Below, piece by piece: positions 24,995 to 34,925 of a stretch of DNA of 57,222 nucleotides (the first letter of the stretch is position 1; each line of letters opens with the position of its first letter). Origin of the DNA: Bacteroidaceae bacterium (lineage in GTDB: Bacteria; Bacteroidota; Bacteroidia; Bacteroidales; Bacteroidaceae); contig JAFRTJ010000054.1 in assembly GCA_017427185.1 (NCBI GenBank), forward strand, positions 1 to 57,222, written 5' to 3'. The notes beneath the pieces are model-generated. The model searched no databases. It was not told the origin of the DNA and was given only the letters and a program-made list of their open reading frames with translations. Position numbers and translations under genes: made by a program.

Positions 24995-27499
24995 ATGTTT
25001 GGCTTTATGAATAGATTCTTTATCCTTCTGGCGTTTCTTTGCGCCGTGTTTCCTGCCCAGTCTCAGCAGCAGCGTGACTTCTGCGTGAAAGGTGTCTCGA
25101 AGTTCCGTCCGCAGCACACCCTGACGCTGTGGTACGATGAGCCTGCCACGCTGACCAACGCTGAGAACATCTGGATGGAATACTCCCTGCCCATCGGAAA
25201 CGGGCAGTTGGGGGCCAGCCTGTTTGGAGGCATCGCAAAGGACGAGATACAGTTCAACGAGAAGACGCTCTGGACGGGTGGTCCCAACGATATGGGCAGC
25301 TATGGGCAGTACAAGAACTTTGGCTCCGTCTATGTGGAGGACCTTTCTGGCGACATTGGATACTCTGAGGACAATGGGGCTCGCGACTACGTGCGTTACC
25401 TGGATTTGGAGACGGGCATTGGAGGCGTCGACTACAGAAGCGCTTCCACGCGATACTCGCGCCGCTACCTGACATCCTATCCAGACAATGCCGTGGTAGC
25501 CTTGTATCAGGCCAAAGGCAAGCGGAAGCTGCACCTGCGCTTCTCGATGGTGCCAGGCGAGGATCTGGGCGTCAGCGAGGCTGCGTATGAGGCAGAGGGA
25601 ACGGGCTCCTTCAGCGGGAAGCTGACAACGGTCTCCTTTGCGGCAAGGTTCCGCGTGGTCCCCACGGGTCAGAAGGCTTCTGTCAGGAAAACGGATAAAG
25701 GCATCGAGGTTGAAGGTGCGGATGAGGTGAAACTGGTCCTGATAGGTGCCACGAATTTCGACATCAGCCAACTCTCGTGCGTGTCGCCCACGATGGACGT
25801 GAAGAAGGAAGTGAAGGATAGGGTGGAGAAAGTGGCTGCCAAGCCCTGGAGCGATATCCAGAGAGACCACCTCGCAGACTTCTGCCCCTTCATGGAAAGG
25901 GTGGACCTGCAGCTGGGCAAGGCTGCCTCGAGCCTCCCCACGGACGACCTGATAGACTTCTACAACGATGAGCAGAAGAACCTGACAGGCACGGAACCAG
26001 AGGCACTCTTCCTGGAGCAACTGTATTTCTCCTATGGCCGCTACCTGGAGATCAGCAGCAGCCGTGGAGTGGACTTGCCAAGCAACCTGCAGGGAATCTG
26101 GAACAACATGAGTCATGCCCCTTGGAATTCGGATATCCACAGCAACATCAATGTGCAGATGAACTATTGGCCCGCTGAGCCGACCAATCTCTCAGAGCTT
26201 CATCTCTGCTACCTTAATTATATTATCACGATGGCCCAGCGTGACAACTGGAAGAAGGCTGCCACAAGCTATGGCAGCACGTCGACAGGCTGGACTTGCT
26301 TCACGGAGAACAACATCTTTGGCGGAATGAGCACTTGGGGTGCCAATTACTTCGTGGCCAATGCGTGGTACTGCAGTCACCTGTGGCAACATTACCGCTA
26401 CACGTTGGACACGGCTTTCCTGCAACGTGCCTTCCCTGTCTTGTGGAATTGTGCAGAATTCTGGATGGAGCGCTTGATTGCCGATCGAGGTTGCGAGGAG
26501 CTCAACATCCAGCCAGACGGAAGTTATGTGGCACCTGACGAGTTCTCGCCAGAGCAGGGTGACCATCCCAGCGAGGACGGCACGGCTCACGCACAGCAAC
26601 TGATTTACGCCCTCTTCAAGAGCGTTCGCCAGAGTATCGATATCTTGGGACTGCAAGTGTGCGGCCTGACGAATACGGACGTGGCGAGGCTGGATGACTA
26701 TCTTGCCAAGACTGACCAAGGACTTCATACGGAGGTCTACACAGCGAATACGGAGAAGCATCAGGCTTGGACCAACCCCAGGAATGGAGTGAAGAAAGGC
26801 GACTTGCTCCTTCGCGAATGGAAATATGCCACTTACGACGTAAGCCGCGATCCCAGCCATCGTCACCTGAGCCACATGATGGCCTTGTATCCTCTGAATG
26901 AGATTGGCCCCACGAGTGAATACTTGCAGCCTGTCATCAATTCGATGAATTTGCGTGGCGATGAGGCTACCGGCTGGTCGATGGGTTGGAAAGTGAACCT
27001 TTGGGCGCGTGCTCAGGATGGCAATCATGCCCATTTCATCCTGCACAATGCCCTGATGCATTCCTCTGGCTACTCTACGGATTATTCACCCCAAAAGAAA
27101 CAGGGTCGTGTCTACTATAACCTCTATGACGCTCATCCGCCTTTCCAGATCGACGGAAACTTTGGTGTGTGTGCAGGCATCGCAGAAATGCTGCTCCAGA
27201 GCCAGACGGACACGCTGCAGCTGCTGCCAGCCTTGCCTGATGTGTGGGCTTCTGGTCACGTCAGGGGCTTGCGTGCTGTGGGAAACTTCGAGGTGGATCA
27301 GGAGTGGCAAGGGGGCAAACTGAAAATGGCGGCTATCCGCAGCGACTCTGGTCAACGGTGTGCTGTCAGGTACCCTGGCATTGCCTCGTGTGAGGTGAAG
27401 GCGAAGAATGGAGGTAAGGTCTCAGTCACAGTCGACTCGCAAGACGTCATCTCCTTCCCAACAGAGAAAGGTAAAACATATATGATAAAATGCAGATAA
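24995..27499 (+). CDS. GH95 alpha-L-fucosidase / alpha-L-galactosidase
   Basis: The 834-residue protein has a signal peptide (to about AQS, residue 23), the GH95 N-terminal motif [20 protein letters not shown] (60-79), the barrel motif [15 protein letters not shown] carrying the paired Asn residues that activate water, and FQIDGNFG with the likely catalytic Asp near 720. GH95 enzymes invert terminal alpha-1,2-fucose or alpha-L-galactose. The usual acid-region SPEN motif reads FSPEQ here. The ATG at 25007 is an alternative start; longer frames would cross the tRNA. It is the first gene of a four-gene unit, ending 3 bases before the lyase gene. Confidence 0.9.
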   Translation: MFGFMNRFFILLAFLCAVFPAQSQQQRDFCVKGVSKFRPQHTLTLWYDEPATLTNAENIWMEYSLPIGNGQLGASLFGGIAKDEIQFNEKTLWTGGPNDMGSYGQYKNFGSVYVEDLSGDIGYSEDNGARDYVRYLDLETGIGGVDYRSASTRYSRRYLTSYPDNAVVALYQAKGKRKLHLRFSMVPGEDLGVSEAAYEAEGTGSFSGKLTTVSFAARFRVVPTGQKASVRKTDKGIEVEGADEVKLVLIGATNFDISQLSCVSPTMDVKKEVKDRVEKVAAKPWSDIQRDHLADFCPFMERVDLQLGKAASSLPTDDLIDFYNDEQKNLTGTEPEALFLEQLYFSYGRYLEISSSRGVDLPSNLQGIWNNMSHAPWNSDIHSNINVQMNYWPAEPTNLSELHLCYLNYIITMAQRDNWKKAATSYGSTSTGWTCFTENNIFGGMSTWGANYFVANAWYCSHLWQHYRYTLDTAFLQRAFPVLWNCAEFWMERLIADRGCEELNIQPDGSYVAPDEFSPEQGDHPSEDGTAHAQQLIYALFKSVRQSIDILGLQVCGLTNTDVARLDDYLAKTDQGLHTEVYTANTEKHQAWTNPRNGVKKGDLLLREWKYATYDVSRDPSHRHLSHMMALYPLNEIGPTSEYLQPVINSMNLRGDEATGWSMGWKVNLWARAQDGNHAHFILHNALMHSSGYSTDYSPQKKQGRVYYNLYDAHPPFQIDGNFGVCAGIAEMLLQSQTDTLQLLPALPDVWASGHVRGLRAVGNFEVDQEWQGGKLKMAAIRSDSGQRCAVRYPGIASCEVKAKNGGKVSVTVDSQDVISFPTEKGKTYMIKCR

Positions 27500-27502
27500 T
27501 CC

Positions 27503-28426
27503 ATGGAATTTGAAAAGATACAAGGGCTGATAGATGCTCCGTTCACGCCCTTTCATCCCAATGGGGAAATCAATCTGGAGCCTATCCCTGCCTATGCCAG
27601 AATGTTGGCGAAAAATGGGCTGAAGGGTGTTTTCATCAATGGTTCGAGTGGCGAAGGTTACATGCTGACTGAGCAGGAGCGCATGCAGTTGGCTGAGGCT
27701 TGGATGGAGGCTGCTCCAGAAGGCTTCAAGGTGATAGTGCACGTTGGTTCCTGCTGTGTGCGCAACAGTCGGTTGCTGGCTGAGCATGCCCAAAGGATTG
27801 GCGCTTGGGGAATTGGCGCGATGGCTCCTCCGTTTCCCAAGGTGAGCAGGGTGGAGGAGTTGGTGAAGTACTGCGAGGAGATATCCTGTGGCGCTCCCAA
27901 CCTGCCTTTCTATTTCTATCACATTCCAGCCTTCAATGGCGCCTATCTGCCTATGGTGAAGTTCCTCGAGGCTGTGGATGGAAGGATTCCCAATTTCGCA
28001 GGTATCAAGTACACCTACGAGAGTCTGTATGAGTACAATCAATGCCGCCTCTATGGAAATGGGAAGTTCGACATGCTGCATGGTCAGGACGAGACAATCT
28101 TGCCTTGCCTGGCGATGGGAGGCGCTCGTGGTGGAATTGGGGGGACAACCAACTACAACGGTCGCAATCTGGTGGGCATCATCGAAGCATGGAACGAGGG
28201 TGACATCGAGAAGGCACGGCAATTGCAGGACTATTCTCAGCTGGTAATCAATGTAATATGTCATTTCCGCGGAAACATCGTGGGAGGCAAGCGCATCATG
28301 AAACTCATTGGACTCGACTTGGGCCCCAACCGCACTCCTTTCCAGAACCTGACGGATGACGAGGAACTGCAACTGCGTCGTGAGCTGGAGGAAATCGACT
28401 TTTTCCATCATTGTAATGAATTCTAA
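27503..28426 (+). CDS. nanA: N-acetylneuraminate lyase
   Basis: The 307-residue protein is a DapA/NanA-superfamily aldolase. GSSGEG (48-53) binds the substrate carboxylate, Tyr139 in YFYHIP is the proton relay, and Lys169 in FAGIKYTYES is the Schiff-base lysine; those words are the sialic-acid-lyase versions rather than dihydrodipicolinate synthase. It splits N-acetylneuraminate into pyruvate and N-acetylmannosamine in the cytoplasm. The next genes supply the matching epimerase/transporter and the GlcNAc/ManNAc epimerase, which supports the call. Confidence 0.92.
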   Translation: MEFEKIQGLIDAPFTPFHPNGEINLEPIPAYARMLAKNGLKGVFINGSSGEGYMLTEQERMQLAEAWMEAAPEGFKVIVHVGSCCVRNSRLLAEHAQRIGAWGIGAMAPPFPKVSRVEELVKYCEEISCGAPNLPFYFYHIPAFNGAYLPMVKFLEAVDGRIPNFAGIKYTYESLYEYNQCRLYGNGKFDMLHGQDETILPCLAMGGARGGIGGTTNYNGRNLVGIIEAWNEGDIEKARQLQDYSQLVINVICHFRGNIVGGKRIMKLIGLDLGPNRTPFQNLTDDEELQLRRELEEIDFFHHCNEF

Positions 28427-28436
28427 ACCCGTAGTG

Positions 28437-30932
28437 ATGAAACGCATATCCCTACTTCTGATTTTCATAGCTTCTTTGTTGCCAATGGATGCAACAAACA
28501 ACCTCTATCTGACTCCAACAATCGCTTTGCAGAAAGACGTGTCTGGTCATTATGCAGGTATCGTGAACGGCGAATTATGGATATGGGGTGGATGCAATTT
28601 CCCAAAGGCTCCTCTTGCAGAGGGAGGAACCAAGCAGTATTATCCCATTGCATACGGAGCCAGTGTGGTTGTTCCCCAAGGAACTTTCGTTATTGGAGGA
28701 ACCGCAGGAAACAGCTCTGCGCGTGAGACCTTCCTGATGAAGAACATCGACCACAGAGAGTACAGGACTTTCTTCTCGCAGTATGACCATAGCGGCAGGC
28801 AGAATTATCCGCCACTCCCTGTAGGGCTCCACAATCTGGCTGCAGCCTATGACGAGAAGGGTAGTTACATCTATGCCGTAGGAGGACAGACAGACGATAT
28901 GCCCAATCAACGTGTGTTCCGTCTGGCTTGGCCGCAAGGGAAAGCCTGGCAGCTGGTGGGCATGATGCCTGATAAAGCTCGCATACAGCCTGTGGCAACC
29001 ATTCAGAACGATCCTTCTGGCCCCTGCCTCTATGTCTTTGGAGGTTTCTCGCCCACGACAGCAACCAAGCGAGGCTTCGTGCACAGGGATGGACTGAAAC
29101 TGAATCTCAGGACCAAACACTGGAAGCGACTGAAATGGGCGGACGATGAACAGCTTCCTACCGTGGGAGCAACGTGTGCCAATTCAGGCTATTCGAGCAT
29201 CATCTTCGAAGGAGGCGTGAATAGCGACATCTTCACGCGAGCCATCAACAATGAGGAGGACAGCACTACCTACTACACGCATCCTGTCTCGTGGTATCAG
29301 TTCAATCCTGACATCTTGGTATACAACACCTTTACAGACGCCTGGACGGCCTTGCCTGGCGATTCCATCCTTGCACGCGCTGGTGCTACGCTTACTCCTC
29401 AGAAGGCTTATTGGTTCCTTTCTGGTGGAGAGATGAAGCCTGGAATACGGACAAGTGACGTGCAAGTCATTGAGATAGTCAACGAGAAACATTTCGGCTG
29501 GGTCAACTGGACCGTTCTTCTCCTTTATCTGGTAGGGATGCTTCTGTTGGGCGTGTATTTCATGCGTCGCGAATCAGGTGCTGAGGACTTCTTCCGTGGA
29601 GGTGGGCGTGTTCCTTGGTGGGCAGCTGGTATCAGCATCTATGCCACGATGCTGAGCGCCATCACGTATATGGCCATTCCTGCGAAGTCTTTTGCCACGA
29701 ACTGGACATACTATCCGATGCTGATTACCATCCTACTGGTCAGCTTCCCTGTCATCAAGTATTATCTGCCATATTTCCGCAAGTTGCAGGTCGCATCGGC
29801 TTACGAGTATCTCGAGAGACGGTTCAATACAGCCACACGTCTGCTGGCATCTGGTATCTTCATCATCTTTATGATTGCCCGTATGGCCCTGGTTCTCTAT
29901 CTGCCATCCCTCGCCCTCTCAGCTGTGACAGGCATCGATATCAGCCTGTGCATTATCCTGATGGGTATCGTCACGATTGTCTATTGCACGATGGGCGGTG
30001 TGGAAGCTGTCATCTGGGGAGATGTCATTCAAGGAATCATCTTGGTAGGTGGTGCCATTTTCTCGATGGTCTATCTTATCGCCAACACGAAAGGAGGATT
30101 TGGTGGATTCATTGACATTGCTGTGGCAAACGATAAGTTCCGACTTTTCAACTGGAGCTTCGACTGGCGTTCTGCAACCTTCTGGGTGGTTATCCTGGGT
30201 GGAATAGCCAACAATCTGATTTCCTATACGAGCGATCAGACTGTAATTCAGCGCTACATGACGACCAAGAACGAAAAGTCGGCTGCCAAGGGAATCCTCC
30301 TGAACGGAGTAATGAGTGCCTTTGTCTCAGTCGTCTTCTATGCAATTGGCACAGGCTTGTACACTTTTTTCAAGACGAATCCCTCTGAGTTGGATATCAC
30401 GATGCAAAAGGCGGATGCCATCTTCCCTTACTTCATGATGAGTCAGATGCCTGTAGGTCTTGCTGGTTTGCTGATTGCTGCCATCTTTGCTGCTACCATG
30501 AGCACCATCAGCAGCAACATAAACTCTGTCAGCACGGCATTCAGCGTGGATTTCTATCAGCGCTTTTGCCCTCAGGTGAAGGATTCCTCCCTGCTTCGTG
30601 TGGCACGTGTGACCTGTATCGTTAGCGGCGTGATTGGCGTGGCCATCGCTCTGCTGATGGTGACGTGGAACATCCTTTCGCTCTTCGACTATTTCAACAT
30701 GATTCTTGGCCTCCTGACGAGTGGCTTGGGAGGACTGTTCATGATGGGCGTCTTCTTCCCACGTATTCGTGGTGGAGCTGCCTTGACAGGTTTCCTGACG
30801 GGCGTCCTGGTGGTGCTTGCCATCAGTCTTTACACCAACATCCATTTCCTTCTCTATGGCGCCATTGGCATCGTGGTGAGTGTGATGGTTGGATGGTTGG
30901 TTTCAGTCTTATTCAATAAACAAAAAAGCTAG
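28437..30932 (+). CDS. kelch mutarotase-sodium symporter fusion for sialic acid
   Basis: The 831-residue protein joins two domains. After a signal sequence (1-19) comes a kelch-type beta-propeller (about 25-350) of the cyclically permuted mutarotase / NanM kind, with repeated WIWGG, YAVGG, YVFGG and FLSGG blades. From about 357 there is a complete sodium:solute symporter (SSS) with roughly a dozen membrane segments (TVLLLYLVGMLLLGVYF, WWAAGISIYATMLSAITYMA). Periplasmic anomerisation of sialic acid directly at its transporter is the likely role. An ATG at 28416 would overlap the lyase gene; I prefer 28437. NanE-like epimerase follows after 3 bases. Confidence 0.88.
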   Translation: MKRISLLLIFIASLLPMDATNNLYLTPTIALQKDVSGHYAGIVNGELWIWGGCNFPKAPLAEGGTKQYYPIAYGASVVVPQGTFVIGGTAGNSSARETFLMKNIDHREYRTFFSQYDHSGRQNYPPLPVGLHNLAAAYDEKGSYIYAVGGQTDDMPNQRVFRLAWPQGKAWQLVGMMPDKARIQPVATIQNDPSGPCLYVFGGFSPTTATKRGFVHRDGLKLNLRTKHWKRLKWADDEQLPTVGATCANSGYSSIIFEGGVNSDIFTRAINNEEDSTTYYTHPVSWYQFNPDILVYNTFTDAWTALPGDSILARAGATLTPQKAYWFLSGGEMKPGIRTSDVQVIEIVNEKHFGWVNWTVLLLYLVGMLLLGVYFMRRESGAEDFFRGGGRVPWWAAGISIYATMLSAITYMAIPAKSFATNWTYYPMLITILLVSFPVIKYYLPYFRKLQVASAYEYLERRFNTATRLLASGIFIIFMIARMALVLYLPSLALSAVTGIDISLCIILMGIVTIVYCTMGGVEAVIWGDVIQGIILVGGAIFSMVYLIANTKGGFGGFIDIAVANDKFRLFNWSFDWRSATFWVVILGGIANNLISYTSDQTVIQRYMTTKNEKSAAKGILLNGVMSAFVSVVFYAIGTGLYTFFKTNPSELDITMQKADAIFPYFMMSQMPVGLAGLLIAAIFAATMSTISSNINSVSTAFSVDFYQRFCPQVKDSSLLRVARVTCIVSGVIGVAIALLMVTWNILSLFDYFNMILGLLTSGLGGLFMMGVFFPRIRGGAALTGFLTGVLVVLAISLYTNIHFLLYGAIGIVVSVMVGWLVSVLFNKQKS

Positions 30933-30935
30933 AAT

Positions 30936-32126
30936 ATGGAAGTAGATTTCAAAGCACTTGCTGCACAATACAAGAGTGAGTTGTTGGATCGCGTGATGCC
31001 TTTCTGGATGGAGAAGAGCATCGATGCTGAATATGGCGGATTCTTTACTTGCCTCGAGCGCGATGGAACAGTCTTTGATACGGATAAGTTCATATGGCTC
31101 CAGGGGCGGCAAGTCTGGATGCTGGCCACCTTATATAATAAGGTAGCCCCTCGACAGGACTGGTTGGATGCTGCTATCGCAGGAGCAGACTTCCTCATGA
31201 AGTACGGTCATGACGGACACTTCAACTGGTACTTTTCCCTGGATCGAGCAGGGCATCCTTTAGTGGAACCCTATAACATCTTTTCCTACACGTTTGCTGT
31301 CATTGCTTTCGGACAGCTCTATCTTGCTACAGGAAACCCTGTTTATGCTGAGGTTGCCAAGAAGACCTTCGACATAGTTCTTTCCAAGAAAGACAATCCC
31401 AAAGGCAAGTGGAGCAAGGCTGCGCCAGGTGCCCGTGCAACAAAGAGTTTCGACCTGCCCATGATTCTCTGCAACGTGTCGCTCGAGATAGAGTCTCTCT
31501 TGCAGCCAGACTTCCTGAAGGAGACCATCGAGAATTGTATCCATGAGGTGATGGACGTGTTTTATCGTCCAGAACTTGACATGATCGTGGAACACGTCGG
31601 AAAGGACGGCTCCTTGGTGGACTCCTTTGAAGGCAGACTCCAGAATCCAGGTCATGCCATCGAGGCAATGTGGTTCATCATGGATTTGGGGCGTCGTCTG
31701 GAGCGCAAGGACCTCATAGAGAAGGCTGTGCACATCGCCCTGCGCGAGATAGAATATGGTTGGGATGAGCAATACGGCGGCATCTTTTACTTCCTGGATC
31801 GTTTGGGACATCCCCAGCAGCAGCTGGAGTGGGACCAGAAACTCTGGTGGGTGCATATCGAGACACTTATCACTACCCTGAAAGGATACGAACTGACGGG
31901 CAATGAGGATTGCTTGCGTTGGTTCAAGCGTGTCCACGAGTATGTGTGGTCGCATTTTGTCGACCCAGAGTATCCTGAGTGGTTTGGGTACCTGAACCGT
32001 CGAGGGGAAGTGCTGCTCAGCTTAAAGGGTGGCAAATGGAAAGGCTGTTTCCATGTTCCTCGAGGTCTTATGCAATGCTACCAGACTTTGGAGAACCTAG
32101 CAAAGAAGAGTGAGAGGCTTCCCTAA
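30936..32126 (+). CDS. N-acylglucosamine 2-epimerase (AGE/renin-binding type)
   Basis: The 396-residue cytoplasmic protein has the (alpha/alpha)6-barrel signature of AGE: WLQGRQVWMLATLYN (34-48), NPGHAIEAMWFIMDLGRR, EYGWDEQYGGIFYFLD and KLWWVHIETL, with the conserved His residues of the GHxIE and HIE motifs. It interconverts N-acetylmannosamine and N-acetylglucosamine, joining sialic-acid breakdown to amino-sugar metabolism as in the Bacteroides nanLET route. It ends the GH95-nan unit. Downstream, 205 bases containing array C separate it from the convergent MATE gene. Confidence 0.92.
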   Translation: MEVDFKALAAQYKSELLDRVMPFWMEKSIDAEYGGFFTCLERDGTVFDTDKFIWLQGRQVWMLATLYNKVAPRQDWLDAAIAGADFLMKYGHDGHFNWYFSLDRAGHPLVEPYNIFSYTFAVIAFGQLYLATGNPVYAEVAKKTFDIVLSKKDNPKGKWSKAAPGARATKSFDLPMILCNVSLEIESLLQPDFLKETIENCIHEVMDVFYRPELDMIVEHVGKDGSLVDSFEGRLQNPGHAIEAMWFIMDLGRRLERKDLIEKAVHIALREIEYGWDEQYGGIFYFLDRLGHPQQQLEWDQKLWWVHIETLITTLKGYELTGNEDCLRWFKRVHEYVWSHFVDPEYPEWFGYLNRRGEVLLSLKGGKWKGCFHVPRGLMQCYQTLENLAKKSERLP

Positions 32127-32192
32127 GATTCTGTAGCATGCCCCCACAGCCTGGAACCTCATCATTCCGCTCTCTCGTCGCCATCGCAGACA

Positions 32193-32268
32193 CAACACGT
32201 TGAAACCTCGAACGCAACACGTTGAAACCGCAAACTCAACACGTTGTCTTTCCCCTTTCAACACGTTC
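32193..32268. repeat. 22-bp phased decamer array C
   Basis: Three exact CAACACGTTG decamers at 32193, 32215 and 32237 and a CAACACGTTC at 32259 are spaced by exactly 22 bp. The first two spacers begin AAACC, the last is TCTTTCCCCTTT. An 8-bp-stem hairpin (TTCCCATC-AACG-GATGGGAA, 32270-32289) follows. The array sits between two convergent genes, where a promoter operator would not be expected. Confidence 0.9.
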
Positions 32269-32331
32269 TTTCCCATCAACGGATGGGAAGCGGCTGGGAT
32301 GTCAGTTTTTCCAATGTTGGCAAAGAATGTG

Positions 32332-33762
32332 TTATGCTGTTTCTGGAGTCACATCCTGTATCTTCTTCATCCAGCTGTCGCCGTGGAAGCGAACCAGGAA
32401 GATGATACCACGGAAGCAGAGCTCTATCGCCATTGCAATCCATACGCCTTGCAAGCCAAGCGTTCCTGCCAGAATGGAGGCCAGGGTGATTCTCACTAGC
32501 CATATACTTCCCAGGTTCATGGAAGCAGGAATCATGGTGTCGCCTGCGCCAACGAAGATGCCGTAGCAAACGATACTTGCGGCAAACATGGGCTCTGCGA
32601 AGGCTTCGATCCTGAGCACCTGCACAGTAAGATGCTGGACTTCCGCATCAGGAGTCATTAGTGTCATCAGGGCAGGTGAGCCAACGAACATTATGACTCC
32701 CATGATGGTCATGATGATGATTCCCATACTGACGGTGATCTGTCCAAAGCTGCGTGCCAGTTTCCTTCGTTTTGCTCCCAGGCTTTGTCCTATAAGGGTT
32801 GTGGCAGCATCCGAAATCCCATACCCAGGCATATAGCACAGCGCTTCAACTGTGATGCCAAAGCTGTTGGCTGCGATAGCGACGGTTCCCAAAGGAGCCA
32901 CAATGATGGTGCTGACGATTTGTGCTCCACAGAGGATGACATGCTCGACAGCCAGAGGGAGAGCAATCGTTATGGCACGCTTCAGCGTCTCTAATTGGGG
33001 GATGAAGGTTCCTTCGTCCTGGAAGATGTTAAGTTCCTTGCTGCGTACTGTCACGAAATAACACATGGTCAGCGAACAAATGATGTAGGCAAACATGGTT
33101 CCCAAGGCTGCACCTATCACGCCTAGTCCTGCTCCAGGTATTGTAATCCCCAGAATGGTTCGAGTAGGGAAAATCAGCATGAAATTGAAGATGACATCCA
33201 GTATGCACGTCAGGATGTTGAGAACGCTGGGAATGTGCATGTTGCCGCTGCATCGCAGCATTCCGCTGCATAAAGAGTTCAGGATGGAGAACGGCATACA
33301 CAGCACATAGATCATGAAATAGATGGATGCGTCGTGCTGAATGCTTTCGTTTCCTCCCAGCCATTGGGGTAGAGTAGGGCTGATGCATAATCCGATGGCA
33401 GTAAGGATGAATGCAAAAACCATGCATGCAATAAAGCTCTGTCTCAGTATTTGCCTGGCTTCCGACCATTCTCCTGCTCCTATGCGATGGGCTACCTGCA
33501 CATAGAATCCTACTCCAGCAGCGCTTCCCAGGCTTCCAAAGAGCCAGATGGTGGTGCTCACGAGTCCGATGCTTGCACTGGCTTCAGCTCCCAGGCTTCC
33601 CACCATGCTTGCATCGATGTACTGCATCATGATGTGAACCAGCTGTGCCAACATGGAGGGAATGCTCAGCATGGCAGCAAGGGCTAACTGATCGCGAGGA
33701 GGCATCTTCACTCCATCGCGTATCTGGGAAAGCAGCCGGTCTTTGTTTTCTGTATATGACAT
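32332..33762 (-). CDS. MATE family efflux transporter
   Basis: The 476-residue membrane protein has about twelve hydrophobic helices in two homologous halves, with MATE landmarks such as LAQLVHIMMQYIDASMVGSLG near the N-terminus and GYGISDAATTLIGQSLGA in the second half. These carriers export cationic drugs or metabolites using sodium or proton gradients; the substrate is unknown. The start ATG shares its A with the TGA stop of the preceding aminotransferase (TGATG), which implies coupling. Longer N-terminal extensions would run into that gene and are unlikely. Confidence 0.92.
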   Translation of the reverse strand: MSYTENKDRLLSQIRDGVKMPPRDQLALAAMLSIPSMLAQLVHIMMQYIDASMVGSLGAEASASIGLVSTTIWLFGSLGSAAGVGFYVQVAHRIGAGEWSEARQILRQSFIACMVFAFILTAIGLCISPTLPQWLGGNESIQHDASIYFMIYVLCMPFSILNSLCSGMLRCSGNMHIPSVLNILTCILDVIFNFMLIFPTRTILGITIPGAGLGVIGAALGTMFAYIICSLTMCYFVTVRSKELNIFQDEGTFIPQLETLKRAITIALPLAVEHVILCGAQIVSTIIVAPLGTVAIAANSFGITVEALCYMPGYGISDAATTLIGQSLGAKRRKLARSFGQITVSMGIIIMTIMGVIMFVGSPALMTLMTPDAEVQHLTVQVLRIEAFAEPMFAASIVCYGIFVGAGDTMIPASMNLGSIWLVRITLASILAGTLGLQGVWIAMAIELCFRGIIFLVRFHGDSWMKKIQDVTPETA

Positions 33763-34916
33763 CAGAGGGAGTCGATGAAGTGCTTTAGTTTCTCGAGGGC
33801 AATCATGACATTCTCGTGTTGCGTGGCCAGGTTGATGCGGATGAAACCTTCGCCTCCTCTGCCATAATGCGATCCTTCTGCCAGCCATAGGCTTTCCTGC
33901 TCTCTCAGGTTTCTGCAGAACGTCTCATCAGAGATGTCGAGAGCCCGTATGTCAACCCACATCAGATAGGTTCCCTCCAGTTTGATGACTCTCAATTTAG
34001 GAATTTCTTTCTCAATGTATTCTTTGGCATCCCTGTAGTTTTTCCATATATATTGGCAGAGTTCCTCCAGCCACTCTTCTCCTTCATTGTAGGCGGCTTC
34101 TGTGGCTACGATACCAAAAGGATTCACATCACATACCTCGTGAATGTTAACTGCACGATCAATACGTTTCCTGTATTTCTCGTTGGGGCAAATGATTTGA
34201 GCATTCTGCAGACCTGCTATGTTGAAACTCTTGCTTGCACTCGTGCAGATGCAGGCTTCCTGCATATAAGTGTTCCCCAATGTGGCGTAGGGAATGAATT
34301 CATGGCCAGGCATGACGAGTTCGCAATGTATTTCATCAGAAACGATGAATACATTGTTGTTCAGGCAAATATCCCCAATGCGTTGAAGTTCTTCTTGAGT
34401 CCAAACCCTTCCAGAAGGATTGTGTGGCGAGCATAGCAGAAGAACCTTTGTATCCTCCTTGCTGGCTCGACGCTCCAAGTCATCGAAATCAATCTGATAG
34501 GTATCTCCAACCTGACGAAGAACGGATTCCTCAGCTCTGCATTGGAGATTGCGGATGCTGCTGTAGAAGCAGTTGTATACAGGAGACAGAGTCAGTACAC
34601 CATCGCCAGGTTTCGTCAATGCTCGCAGAATGCTGCTTATAGCTGGCACCACACCTGGCACAGTTATTATCCATTCGCGGCTGTATGCTGCATGATGTCG
34701 TCTCAGATGCCATTTTATGATGCTTTCGTAGAAGCTGTCTGTGGGTAGTGCATAGCCGAAGATTCCATGATGAACGCGTTGCTCGAGTGCCTCTTTGATG
34801 GAGGGGGCAACTTCAAAATCCATATCAGCAACCCAAAGTGGGTATTCTATATTTGGATTCTCATCCCATTTGAGGGAACCTGTCCCTTTCCTGTATGTCT
34901 TCTTGTCGAATCTCAT
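33762..34916 (-). CDS. MalY/PatB family PLP-dependent C-S lyase / aminotransferase
   Basis: The 384-residue protein is a fold-type-I PLP enzyme: WVADMDFEVAP (28-38) is the MalY/PatB hallmark, CSPHNPSGR (162-170) and SDEIHCEL (193-200) contact the cofactor, and Lys229 in TSASKSFNIAG binds PLP. Family members mostly cleave cystathionine or related cysteine S-conjugates. It is translationally coupled to the MATE gene and follows the DUF3737 gene by 9 bases. Confidence 0.92.
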   Translation of the reverse strand: MRFDKKTYRKGTGSLKWDENPNIEYPLWVADMDFEVAPSIKEALEQRVHHGIFGYALPTDSFYESIIKWHLRRHHAAYSREWIITVPGVVPAISSILRALTKPGDGVLTLSPVYNCFYSSIRNLQCRAEESVLRQVGDTYQIDFDDLERRASKEDTKVLLLCSPHNPSGRVWTQEELQRIGDICLNNNVFIVSDEIHCELVMPGHEFIPYATLGNTYMQEACICTSASKSFNIAGLQNAQIICPNEKYRKRIDRAVNIHEVCDVNPFGIVATEAAYNEGEEWLEELCQYIWKNYRDAKEYIEKEIPKLRVIKLEGTYLMWVDIRALDISDETFCRNLREQESLWLAEGSHYGRGGEGFIRINLATQHENVMIALEKLKHFIDSL

Positions 34917-34925
34917 GCCGGTTCC

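Noticed and set aside
32270..32289. TTCCCATC-AACG-GATGGGAA hairpin as an intrinsic terminator
   Set aside because: The stem is good, but no T run follows in either direction, so I mention it only as a hairpin next to array C.
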